Below are positions 1 to 6,802 of a stretch of 10,613 bases of DNA, one piece after another. Made by a program: the position numbers and the translations under genes. Each line of letters begins with the position of its first letter. The first letter of the stretch is position 1. The notes below the pieces were generated by a model that ran no database searches, was not told where the DNA came from, and saw only the letters and a program-made list of their open reading frames with translations. This stretch comes from Gulosibacter sediminis (GTDB lineage Bacteria; Actinomycetota; Actinomycetes; Actinomycetales; Microbacteriaceae): assembly GCF_014904065.1 (NCBI RefSeq), contig NZ_JACXJG010000017.1:151332-161944 (forward strand). Reading direction: 5' to 3'.

Positions 1-1278
1 ACCGGCAAGTTCACGATGGCCGACGTGCTCTCGTTCCGACTCAAGCAGCGTCCTGTGCGCATGGCGGCGGCGATCACGACGCTCGCCGTGACACTGTTCT
101 ACCTGCTCGCGCAGATGGCCGGCGCGGGCGGTCTCGTCTCGCTGCTGCTCGGCATCGACGACAGGCTCGGCCAGAGCATCGTCGTCGCCGTTGTCGGCGT
201 GCTCATGATCGTCTATGTGCTCATCGGTGGCATGAAGGGCACCACCTGGGTGCAGATCATCAAGGCATGGCTGCTCATCGGCGCCGCATTCGCGATGACG
301 ATCTGGGTGCTCGTGCTCAACGGCTTCAACCTCAGTGCCGTGTTAGACCGCGCCATTGAGGCATCATCGAATGGTGCCGCGATCCTCGCGCCGGGCCTCC
401 AGTACGGCACCAACCCGCTCGACTTCCTCTCGCTCGGCATGGCCCTCGTGCTCGGCACGGCAGGCCTGCCGCACGTGCTCATGCGCTTCTACACGGTGCC
501 CACCGCGAAGGAGGCCCGCAAATCGGTCGTCTGGGCCATCTGGCTCATCGGCGCGTTCTACGTCTTCACGCTCGAGCTCGGCTACGGTGCCGCGGCGCTC
601 GTCGGCCCTGAGACCATCGCGGCCGCGCCCGGCAAGGTGAACTCGGCGGCCCCGCTGCTCGCGCTCGAGCTCGGCGGGCCGATCCTGCTTGGCGTCGTCT
701 CGGCGATCGCGTTCGCGACCATTCTCGCGGTCGTCGCGGGCCTCGCCATCACGGCCGCCGCTTCCTTCGCCCACGACATCTACGGCAACGTCATCAAGCG
801 CGGCAAGGCCGCACCCGAAGACGAGGTGCGCGTCGGCAAGGTCACCGTGGTGGTGCTCGGCATCGTCGCGATCGCCGGCGGCATCGGCGTGCAGGGGCAG
901 AACATCGCGTTCCTCGTCGCCCTCGCCTTCGCGGTCGCCGCGTCGGCAAACCTGCCGACGATCCTCTACTCGCTCTACTGGAAGGGCTTCACCACCCGCG
1001 GCGCGGTGTGGAGCATGTACGGCGGCCTCATCTCGGCGCTCGTGCTCATCACGTTCTCGCACGTCGTCTCGGGCTCCGAGACCTCGCTGCTCGGCGCGGG
1101 CGTCGACTTCGCGTGGTTCCCGCTGTCGAACCCGGGCATCATCTCAATTCCGCTCGGCTTCTTCCTCGGCTGGCTCGGCTCGGTCACCTCGCGGCAGCGG
1201 GAGGACCCTCGCCTTGCGGCCGAGATGGAGGTGCGCGCCCTCACCGGCCACGGCGCTGAGCCGCCCGTGCACCACTAG
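1..1278 (+). CDS. actP: Cation/acetate symporter, ActP/MctC type (SSS family), 5' partial
   Basis: Sodium:solute symporter family protein of the cytoplasmic membrane, predicted to take up acetate or a similar short monocarboxylate with a cation. The frame is open from base 1 (T-G-K-F-T-M-A-D-V), so the ATG at 16 is an internal Met and not the start. By comparison with E. coli ActP (about 549 aa), roughly the first 125-130 residues lie outside the window; 425 residues remain. ActP-like signatures are clear: ADVLSFRLKQRP near the left edge, GGMKGTTWVQIIKA, GTAGLPHVLMRFYTV followed by EARKSV, SAIAFATILAVVAGL, and QNIAFLVALAFAVAAS. About ten hydrophobic segments are visible. It ends with a short hydrophilic tail rich in charged residues. 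A hairpin follows 29 bases after the TAG. The acetate specificity is inferred from family resemblance; pyruvate or propionate transport, as in corynebacterial MctC, is equally possible. Confidence 0.88.
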   Translation, partial: TGKFTMADVLSFRLKQRPVRMAAAITTLAVTLFYLLAQMAGAGGLVSLLLGIDDRLGQSIVVAVVGVLMIVYVLIGGMKGTTWVQIIKAWLLIGAAFAMTIWVLVLNGFNLSAVLDRAIEASSNGAAILAPGLQYGTNPLDFLSLGMALVLGTAGLPHVLMRFYTVPTAKEARKSVVWAIWLIGAFYVFTLELGYGAAALVGPETIAAAPGKVNSAAPLLALELGGPILLGVVSAIAFATILAVVAGLAITAAASFAHDIYGNVIKRGKAAPEDEVRVGKVTVVVLGIVAIAGGIGVQGQNIAFLVALAFAVAASANLPTILYSLYWKGFTTRGAVWSMYGGLISALVLITFSHVVSGSETSLLGAGVDFAWFPLSNPGIISIPLGFFLGWLGSVTSRQREDPRLAAEMEVRALTGHGAEPPVHH

Positions 1279-1306
1279 CTAGCCGGCTTGCTTCGGCAAG
1301 CGGCCC

Positions 1307-1350
1307 GAACGCCGAGCGGCCCCCGCGTTTGCGCGGGCCGCTCGGCGTTC
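1307..1350. terminator. Bidirectional rho-independent-like terminator hairpin
   Basis: The left arm (from 1307, GAACGCCGAGCGG) pairs without mismatch with the right arm ending at 1350. After a 2-nt C bulge, CCGCG/CGCGG continues the stem around a TTTG loop at 1328-1331, giving about 19 base pairs. A smaller hairpin, GCTTGC-TTCG-GCAAGC, lies just upstream at about 1286-1301. The structure sits between the stop of the symporter (1278) and the stop of the convergent helicase (1392), so it can serve both strands. There is no clear T-tract on either side, which is common for actinobacterial terminators. Confidence 0.75.
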
Positions 1351-1391
1351 GCAGCAGGTTCGGATGCGCTGCCGCGGCTCCGCGAACAGGC

Positions 1392-3950
1392 TCACAGCTC
1401 GACTACCTCGGTTAGGCGCACGATGGCCTCGCCTTCCTCCGCGGATGCGGTGAGGTCGACCTCGGCTCGGATGCGCCAGTCGTGGTGGTGCTCAGGGTCA
1501 TCGATCGTCTGCTCGACGAGCCAGATGCCCTCGCGCTCGCGGCTCGTGTCGATGCGGCACAGCTGCGGCGAGCGTGCGGCGCCATCAATATTGATGTCGT
1601 CGTACGTGTCGTAATAGTCGTCGAGGATCTCGGGCCAGCCGAGCTCGGGGTCGAGCTTCTCGAGTTCGTCGTCGCGTTCGAGGGCGGCGAGCTGCACGCG
1701 CCGCCAGAGCTCGTTGCGCACGAGCACGGTGAACGCGCGGCGGTTCGCGACCACGCTCGGTGGCGACGGCGGCAGCACCGGCTGGCCCTGCGCATCCGTC
1801 GGCGCCACGAGCTCGGCCCACTCGTCGACGAGGCTCGAATCGACCTGGCGAATCAGCTCGCCGAGCCACTCAATGATCGATTCGAGTTCGTCGGTAAGGC
1901 GATCCGACGGCACCGAGTGCTGCAGCGTGCGGTAGGCGTCGCTGAGGTAGCGCAGCACGACGCCCTCGGCGCGGGCGAGGTCGTAGTAGCCGGTGAACTC
2001 CGCGAAGCTCATCGCCCGCTCGTACATGTCGCGCACGACGGTCTTCGGGGCGAGGTCGAAGTCGCGGGCCCACGGCTGCCCCTCGGCGAACTGCTCGTAG
2101 CTCTGCTCGAGCAGCTCTTCGAGCGGCTTCGGCCAGCTGATCTCCTCGACCCGCTCCATCCGCTCGTTGTAGTCGAGCCCATCGGCTTTCATCGCGGCGA
2201 TCGCCTCGCCGCGGGCCTTGCGCTGCTGCGCCATGAGAATCGGGCGTGGGTCGTCGAGGATCGACTCGACGACGCTGACGACGTCGAGCGCGTAGTGGCC
2301 GCTGCCGACCTCGTCGGTCTTCCCGTCGGTCTCGACCGCCGGGTCGAGCACGTCAAGCACCGCGATCGCGAACGGCGACAGCGGCTGGTTCAGCGCAAAG
2401 TTCGGCTGCAGATCGACGGTGAGGTGAAGGCTCGGGCGCGAGGTGCCGGGCACCGGCTCGAGGTAATCGACCTCGATGATGCCCGCGTCGAGCAGGGTGC
2501 GGCCGAGCGCGAGGGCTCGCCGCGCGAGCTCGAACTGCCGCGAGCGCGACTCGTGATTGTCGAAGCAGAGCCGACGCACGTTCGCGAACACGTCACCGCC
2601 GCGGGCGACGACGTTGATGAGCATCGAGGAGGTCATTTCCATGTGGCTCGAGAGCTTCTCGGGCTCGGCGGCGACGATCTTCTCGAAGGTCTTGTCGGTG
2701 TAGTTGACGAAGCCCTGCGGCGGCTGGCGGCGCGTGACTTTTCGCTGCTTCTTCGGGTCGCCAGCGGCCTTCGACATCGCGTGCTCGTACTCGACGACGT
2801 GGTCGGGGGCCTGCACGATAACGGTGCCGTGGTCGTCGAAGCCGGCGCGGCCTGCGCGGCCGGCGATCTGGTGGAATTCTCGCGCCGAGAGATGGCGCTG
2901 CTTCGTGCCGTCGAACTTCGTGAGCGAGGTGATGAGCACCGAGCGGATCGGCACGTTGATGCCGACGCCGAGGGTGTCGGTGCCGCAGATAACGCGGAGC
3001 AGACCGCGCTGCGCGAGCACCTCGACGAGGCGCCGGTAGCGCGGCAGCATGCCGGCGTGGTGCACGCCGATGCCCTGCCGCAGCCAGCCCGAGAGCTTGC
3101 GGCCAAACGCGGTCGTGAACTTGAAGCCGCCCATCGCGGCGATGATCTCGTCGCGTTGCTCGCGCGAGGCGACGCGGATGCTCGAGAGCGCCTGGGCACG
3201 GTCGACCGCCTCCTTCTGCGAGAAGTGCACGACGTAGATCGGCGCCTCGTGCTCCTCGAGCAGGCGCTCGACGGTCTCGTGCACGGGCGTGAGCACGTAC
3301 TCGTAGCTCAGCGGCACGGGTCGCGTCGCGCCGGCGACGAGCTCGGTGGGGCGGCCCGTTCGGCGGGTGAGGTCTTCGCGCAGGGCGTCGGTGTCGCCCA
3401 GCGTCGCCGACATGAGCAGAAACTGCACCCGCGGCAGGAGCAGCAGCGGCACCTGCCACGCCCAGCCGCGCTGGTGGTCGCCGTAGTAGTGGAATTCGTC
3501 CATCACGACCTGGTCGACGTCGGCGCCTTCGCCGTCACGGAGGGCCTTGTTGGCGAGGATTTCGGCGGTCGCGCAGATGATGGGCGCGTCGGGGTTCACC
3601 GAGCTGTCGCCGGTGACCATGCCGACGCGCTCGGCGCCGAAGATCTCGACGAGGGCGAAGAACTTTTCGCTCACGAGCGCCTTGATCGGCGCCGTGTAGT
3701 AGCTGCGCTTGCCCTCCGCGAGTGCGATCGCGTGCGCCGCGATGGCGACGAGCGACTTGCCGGTGCCGGTTGGGGTCGCGAGCACGACGTTCGCGCCCGA
3801 GACGAGGTGCACGATCGCTTCGTCCTGGGCGTCATAGAGGTCGATTCCGCGCCCGCTCGTCCACTCGAGAATCGCGTCGTAGACATGGTCGGGGTCGTAG
3901 GGTGCCCCCGGGTCAGCGAGGGTGGGGATGAGCTCGGGCAGGGTAGGCAT
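1392..3950 (-). CDS. DEAD/DEAH-box SF2 helicase with C-terminal DUF3516 region
   Basis: ATP-dependent superfamily 2 helicase, 852 aa from the ATG at 3950, cytoplasmic. Visible motifs: Walker A ATPTGTGKS (58-66), motif Ia region APIKALVSEK (88-97), motif II DEFHYY (151-156, a DE-x-H box), motif III SAT (181-183), motif V GTDTLGVGINVP (323-334) and motif VI QIAGRAGRAG (361-370). The remaining ~450 residues match my memory of the actinobacterial helicases annotated with DUF3516; they are acidic and contain no second ATPase. The family is related to Ski2/HelY-like helicases, but the substrate (RNA or DNA) is not established from sequence. The frame stays open upstream to 4175, but that part overlaps the divergent gene and is Arg-rich low-quality protein, so the start at 3950 (MPTLPEL) was chosen. 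A Met four codons upstream (3962) is an alternative. GAGGGG directly abuts the ATG, too close for normal Shine-Dalgarno spacing. Confidence 0.9.
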   Translation of the reverse strand: MPTLPELIPTLADPGAPYDPDHVYDAILEWTSGRGIDLYDAQDEAIVHLVSGANVVLATPTGTGKSLVAIAAHAIALAEGKRSYYTAPIKALVSEKFFALVEIFGAERVGMVTGDSSVNPDAPIICATAEILANKALRDGEGADVDQVVMDEFHYYGDHQRGWAWQVPLLLLPRVQFLLMSATLGDTDALREDLTRRTGRPTELVAGATRPVPLSYEYVLTPVHETVERLLEEHEAPIYVVHFSQKEAVDRAQALSSIRVASREQRDEIIAAMGGFKFTTAFGRKLSGWLRQGIGVHHAGMLPRYRRLVEVLAQRGLLRVICGTDTLGVGINVPIRSVLITSLTKFDGTKQRHLSAREFHQIAGRAGRAGFDDHGTVIVQAPDHVVEYEHAMSKAAGDPKKQRKVTRRQPPQGFVNYTDKTFEKIVAAEPEKLSSHMEMTSSMLINVVARGGDVFANVRRLCFDNHESRSRQFELARRALALGRTLLDAGIIEVDYLEPVPGTSRPSLHLTVDLQPNFALNQPLSPFAIAVLDVLDPAVETDGKTDEVGSGHYALDVVSVVESILDDPRPILMAQQRKARGEAIAAMKADGLDYNERMERVEEISWPKPLEELLEQSYEQFAEGQPWARDFDLAPKTVVRDMYERAMSFAEFTGYYDLARAEGVVLRYLSDAYRTLQHSVPSDRLTDELESIIEWLGELIRQVDSSLVDEWAELVAPTDAQGQPVLPPSPPSVVANRRAFTVLVRNELWRRVQLAALERDDELEKLDPELGWPEILDDYYDTYDDINIDGAARSPQLCRIDTSREREGIWLVEQTIDDPEHHHDWRIRAEVDLTASAEEGEAIVRLTEVVEL

Positions 3951-3990
3951 CCCCTCGATCATCCCACGCGCCCCCGACGCGGTTACGACG

Positions 3991-3997
3991 TATCGTA
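3991..3997. promoter_or_regulatory. Overlapping divergent -10 boxes between helicase and membrane protein genes
   Basis: On the plus strand TATCGT (3991-3996) is followed after exactly 6 nt by the GTG at 4003. This is the arrangement expected when transcription begins at the start codon (leaderless mRNA). On the minus strand TACGAT (3997-3992) would start transcription near 3985 and give a leader of about 35 nt to the helicase ATG. No good -35 box is seen on either side. The two hexamers share almost all of their bases, so only one polymerase could occupy the site at a time. The match to actinobacterial TANNNT is good; promoter activity itself is inferred. Confidence 0.5.
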
Positions 3998-4002
3998 GAG
4001 CT

Positions 4003-4707
4003 GTGAGTTTGCTGCGCCTCGAGAACGTGCCCGCGCCGGGCGCCGACTCGCGTGTGCGCGCCGCCATCCTCCGTCGCCGGCTTCGCCTCGCGCTCGTCGC
4101 GGCGTCCTTCTCGACCTTCGTGGCGCTCACCTCGCACCTCACCGCGGGCGGCGAGTTGCCAACCCTTGCGGGCATCCTCGTGCCGCTCGGCCTCGCCTAC
4201 GTGTTTTCGCTCTGGCTCACCCCGATTCGCTCGAGCTGGTTGCGGCTCGGGCTCTCGGTCGCGCTGAGCCAGTTCGCGTTCCACGCGATCTTCACGCTCG
4301 GCGCTCCCTCGGCGTTCGGGGGCGGGGCGCACCCGCACCACCACGCGTCGAACTCCGAGATGGCGAGCGCGATCGCCGCGCACACGGGCTCCGCCTCGGC
4401 GTCGGTGCACCTCGGCCACGACACCCCGTTCATGTGGGCGATGCACGGGGTCGCCGCGCTCGTGACGACGCTCGTACTGTTCTTCGGCGAGGCGATCCTG
4501 CGCCGGCTCTCGCGCGTGCGCGACGCGCTCGGTGAATTCTTTGCCTTCGTACTCGTGCTCGTGCGGGCCCTCACGCCGCGCCCGAGCGCGGCACCGGCGA
4601 CCCTGTCGCTGCCGTGGGTGCCGCGGCTCGCGGCTCGCGCTGTGGCGTCGGCACCGCGACGAGGGCCGCCGTCGCGCGATTTCCTCGCGCACTGCACCTT
4701 GGCGTAG
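4003..4707 (+). CDS. Histidine-rich membrane protein of unknown function, possibly copper-related
   Basis: A 234-aa protein from a GTG start. I do not recognise a named domain. The N-terminus is basic (RVRAAILRRRLR, 18-29). Four hydrophobic segments follow, at about 28-47, 52-73, 79-100 and 143-165, with a weaker fifth at 178-190. Between segments three and four lies a polar loop (about 101-142) with HPHHH at 110-114 and further His at 127, 136 and 139. H94 and H148 sit in or next to the flanking segments, and M144, M147 and H148 lie at the start of segment four. Clustered His and Met in such a loop suggest metal binding. The position directly before a PCu(A)C copper chaperone and a DyP peroxidase supports a copper role, but this is inference. 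The C-terminus is Arg/Pro/Ala-rich. The GTG was chosen because a -10-like TATCGT lies 6 nt upstream and the protein character begins there; there is no Shine-Dalgarno, in line with leaderless translation. Confidence 0.72.
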   Translation: MSLLRLENVPAPGADSRVRAAILRRRLRLALVAASFSTFVALTSHLTAGGELPTLAGILVPLGLAYVFSLWLTPIRSSWLRLGLSVALSQFAFHAIFTLGAPSAFGGGAHPHHHASNSEMASAIAAHTGSASASVHLGHDTPFMWAMHGVAALVTTLVLFFGEAILRRLSRVRDALGEFFAFVLVLVRALTPRPSAAPATLSLPWVPRLAARAVASAPRRGPPSRDFLAHCTLA

Positions 4708-4713
4708 CTCCCC

Positions 4714-4758
4714 CGGCAGACGGGGTGCTCGCTGTGCGCGACGACCCCGGCGCTGCCG
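4714..4758 (+). other. Hairpin in spacer between membrane protein and copper chaperone genes
   Basis: CGGCAG (4714-4719) pairs with CTGCCG (4753-4758), and CGGGGT (4721-4726) pairs with ACCCCG (4744-4749). The two 6-bp helices are separated by a small internal loop, and the apical loop is 17 nt. It begins 7 nt after the upstream stop codon and ends 16 nt before the AGGAG of the next gene. It could attenuate read-through, mark an RNA processing site or simply stabilise the downstream mRNA. There is no T-tract and the loop is large, so terminator function is uncertain. Confidence 0.4.
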
Positions 4759-4786
4759 CATCGCTTACGCACTCAGGAGCATCCCT

Positions 4787-5314
4787 ATGTCTATTTTCCG
4801 TGCCACCACCACAACCATCCGCCCCCTCACCGCGCTCGCCGCGGCGGGCCTGATCGCCCTGACCCTCGCCGGCTGCAGCCAGGCCGAGGCCGGCGCCACC
4901 GACGCGGCCCTCACCGTCACCGACCCGTGGGTGAAGGCGACCGACACCGACATGACCGGCGTGTTCGCGTCGATCAAAAACACGTCGGGCCACGATGTCG
5001 TCATCGAGTCGGCCACCGTCGAGGGCGCCTCGATGACCGAGCTGCACGAGACGATCGTGCAGTCGGATGGCTCGAGCCTCATGCAAGAAATCGAGGGCGG
5101 CTTCGCGATCGCCGACGGCGAGACGCTCGAGCTGCAGCCGGGCGGCAACCACATCATGCCGATGGGCCTCGACTCGGCGATCGAGCCCGGTGACGAGGTC
5201 GCGGTGACGCTGACGCTCGACGACGGCACCGAGGTCGACTTCACCGCGACGGCGAAGGAGTACACCGGCGCCGAGGAAAGCTACGCGCCCGAGTCCGGGC
5301 ACGAGGGGCACTAG
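4787..5314 (+). CDS. PCu(A)C-type copper chaperone lipoprotein
   Basis: A 175-aa exported lipoprotein predicted to bind Cu(I) outside the membrane and hand it to a copper acceptor. The N-terminus is a lipoprotein signal: a positive start, a hydrophobic stretch of Ala and Leu, and the lipobox LAGC with Cys30 as the lipidated residue. The mature domain carries the PCu(A)C metal motif: H87, M99, H122 and M124 (HIM at 122-124). The spacing from H87 to M99 is exactly that of the family's H(M)X10M, with Glu in the position of the optional Met; the M-to-H spacing is one residue longer than the classic X21. The C-terminal tail GHEGH adds two more His. AGGAG at 4775-4779 lies 7 nt before the ATG, which fixes the start; the longer open frame upstream overlaps the previous gene and is Arg-rich. 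The next gene begins 2 nt after the stop, so it is very probably co-transcribed with the DyP peroxidase. Confidence 0.88.
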   Translation: MSIFRATTTTIRPLTALAAAGLIALTLAGCSQAEAGATDAALTVTDPWVKATDTDMTGVFASIKNTSGHDVVIESATVEGASMTELHETIVQSDGSSLMQEIEGGFAIADGETLELQPGGNHIMPMGLDSAIEPGDEVAVTLTLDDGTEVDFTATAKEYTGAEESYAPESGHEGH

Positions 5315-5316
5315 CC

Positions 5317-6540
5317 GTGGCCGCCGTTCGGGGGCCGCGGCGCCGCGACGTGCTCGTCGGCGCCGCGGCCGTCGGCGTCGGTGCGGCCGCGGGCGTGGCC
5401 GGGGTGCGCCTGACTGAGCGTCTCACCGAGGCCGCGCCGCTCGGCCAGCAGCGCCGCGAGGCGAACGACGCATCCCTGCCACCGGGCCTCGGCGTCGAGT
5501 CGGCGCACGCCGTGTTCCTCGGCCTCGACCTCGCACCGGGGCTCGAGCGCGACCGCATCGCGAGCCTGCTGCGGCTCCTCCACGACGACGCGGCGCGCCT
5601 CACCCGGGGTGCCGCGCCGATCGGCGACCAGGAGCCCGAGCTCGCCGAGCAGCCCGCGAACCTCGCGGTGACGTTCGGCTTCGGGCCGGGCCTCGTCGAG
5701 CGGGTGAATCCCGCCGCGCGGCCCGAGTGGCTCGCCCAGCTGCCGGCCTTTTCGATCGACGCGCTCGAGGACCACTGGAGCGAGGGTGACCTGCTGCTGC
5801 TCGTGACCGGCGACGACCCGCTCGCCGTCGCGCACGCGCAGCGCATGCTGCTCAAGGATGCGCGGGCGTACACGACAATTCGCTGGCAGCAGCACGGGTT
5901 TCGCAACGCCCACGGCGTCGCGAAACCCGCCACGACGCAGCGCAACTTGTTCGGGCAGCTCGACGGCACCTCGAACCCGACCCCGGGCACCACCGAGTTC
6001 GAGACGGTCGTGCGCATCACCGAACCCGGGTGGCTGCAGGGCGGCACTAGCCTCGTGCTACGCCGCATCGAGATGAACCTCGAGACGTGGGACGAGGTCG
6101 ACCGGCCCGGCCGCGAGGCCTCGGTGGGGCGCCGTCTCGACACGGGCGCGCCGCTCACCGGCACGCACGAACATGACGAGCCCGACTTTGAGGCGGTCAC
6201 CCCGCAGGGCTTCACCGTGATCAACGCGGCGAGCCACGTGCGGCGCTCGCGCCCCGACGACCCGAGCCAGCGCATCTTCCGCCAGCCCTACAACTACGAC
6301 CTCCCCGTCTCACCCGCGGCGGGCGAGGACGCGGTGGGCGGCCGGGGTGCGCAGGTCTCGAACTCGGGGCTGCTGTTCGCGTCGTTCCAGGCGAATCCGA
6401 CGCTGCAGTACGTGCCGATTCAGCAGCGCCTCGCGGACGCCGACCTGCTCAACACGTGGACGACGCCGATCGGCTCGGCGGTGTTCGCGATCCCGCCGGC
6501 GACCAGGGAATTCCCTGGGCAGGCGCTGTTCGACGCGTAG
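5317..6540 (+). CDS. Dyp-type heme peroxidase with Tat signal (DtpA/EfeB-like)
   Basis: A 407-aa dye-decolorizing-type peroxidase, predicted to be folded with heme in the cytoplasm and exported by the Tat system. The GTG start follows GAGGGG (5303-5308) by 8 nt and lies 2 nt after the preceding stop. The N-terminus has a twin-arginine signal, RRRDVL (8-13), followed by an Ala/Gly/Val-rich hydrophobic stretch to about residue 30. The family's GxxDG motif is GQLDGT (213-218) with D216 as the expected catalytic Asp. H307 in NAASHVRR is the expected proximal heme ligand. R322 in FRQPYNYD is the probable distal Arg. The conserved GLLFASFQ block follows, and VPIQQRL lies near the end. Pairing with a PCu(A)C chaperone, with no EfeO or EfeU nearby, favours a DtpA-like role in copper-protein maturation or peroxide handling over the EfeUOB iron system. 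The substrate is unknown. Confidence 0.9.
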   Translation: MAAVRGPRRRDVLVGAAAVGVGAAAGVAGVRLTERLTEAAPLGQQRREANDASLPPGLGVESAHAVFLGLDLAPGLERDRIASLLRLLHDDAARLTRGAAPIGDQEPELAEQPANLAVTFGFGPGLVERVNPAARPEWLAQLPAFSIDALEDHWSEGDLLLLVTGDDPLAVAHAQRMLLKDARAYTTIRWQQHGFRNAHGVAKPATTQRNLFGQLDGTSNPTPGTTEFETVVRITEPGWLQGGTSLVLRRIEMNLETWDEVDRPGREASVGRRLDTGAPLTGTHEHDEPDFEAVTPQGFTVINAASHVRRSRPDDPSQRIFRQPYNYDLPVSPAAGEDAVGGRGAQVSNSGLLFASFQANPTLQYVPIQQRLADADLLNTWTTPIGSAVFAIPPATREFPGQALFDA

Positions 6541-6570
6541 CGCGCGTGGCGAAATGTGACGACGGTGATC

Positions 6571-6599
6571 TTGTGGCACAGGGTGCGGGTGCGTATGGT
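6571..6599 (+). promoter_or_regulatory. Promoter of the riboflavin operon
   Basis: A -35-like TTGTGG at 6571-6576 and a -10-like TATGGT at 6594-6599 are separated by exactly 17 nt. This predicts a transcript start at about 6606-6607, just before the first base of the FMN aptamer at 6612. The geometry and the fit to the riboswitch make this a good housekeeping sigma-factor promoter. The leader from there to ribD is about 234 nt. Confidence 0.6.
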
Positions 6600-6611
6600 T
6601 ACCGCCAGCAA

Positions 6612-6756
6612 CATGCTCCGGGGTCGGTGTAAGTCCGAACCGGCGGTGATAGCCCGCGACCGCAGCCTGTGCCTGACGCCTCGGCGTCGTGTACGAGCCG
6701 CGCTGATCTGGTGGAATTCCAGAGCCGACAGTCAAAGTCTGGATGGGAGGTGCATG
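6612..6756 (+). ncRNA. FMN riboswitch aptamer (RFN element)
   Basis: The conserved blocks of the RFN element are present in order: ACCGGCGGTGATAGCCCGCGA (about 6639-6659, first part GAACCGGCGGT), GATCTGGTGGAATTCCAG (6705-6722), GAGCCGACAGTCAAAGTC (6722-6739) and TGGATGGGAGG (about 6740-6750). The closing helix P1 is formed by CATGC (6612-6616) with GCATG (6752-6756). A variable, species-specific hairpin GACGC-CTCG-GCGTC lies at 6675-6688. FMN binding is expected to lower expression of the downstream rib genes, as in other bacteria. The placement directly after a promoter and before ribD is canonical. Confidence 0.95.
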
Positions 6757-6757
6757 G

Positions 6758-6778
6758 CTGCCGAGGTTTCCTCGGCAG
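6758..6778 (+). terminator. Hairpin directly after the FMN aptamer, possible attenuator
   Basis: CTGCCGAGG (6758-6766) pairs perfectly with CCTCGGCAG (6770-6778) around a TTT loop. It begins two bases after the last P1 base, where an expression-platform helix would be expected. No T-tract follows (GGCGTGATTGCG), so classic intrinsic termination is doubtful; it may act as a spacer helix or as an actinobacterial-type terminator. Confidence 0.4.
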
Positions 6779-6802
6779 TGGCGTGATTGCGTGCACGCGT
6801 CT

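Noticed and set aside
16..1278. ATG at 16 as the true start of the symporter.
   Set aside because: The frame is open to base 1 and the residues before this Met fit the ActP family, which has about 125 more N-terminal residues.
2865..2879. The 15-mer GATCTGGTGGAATTC occurs both in the helicase gene and in the FMN aptamer (6705-6719).
   Set aside because: In the helicase it is the antisense of conserved E-F-H-Q-I codons of motif VI; in the leader it is the conserved RFN core. Both are explained by their own function, and the flanks diverge, so a shared origin is unlikely.
1482..3998. An 838-codon open frame on the plus strand, antisense to the helicase.
   Set aside because: It mirrors the helicase codon for codon in GC-rich DNA where stops are rare; its product is low-complexity (Arg, Asp, Val, Leu-rich) with no recognisable domain, while the helicase has all SF2 motifs.
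3951..4175. An N-terminal extension of the helicase up to 4175.
   Set aside because: It overlaps the divergent membrane protein gene and its promoter and is Arg/Ala/Ser-rich with no family similarity; MPTLPEL at 3950 gives the usual family length.
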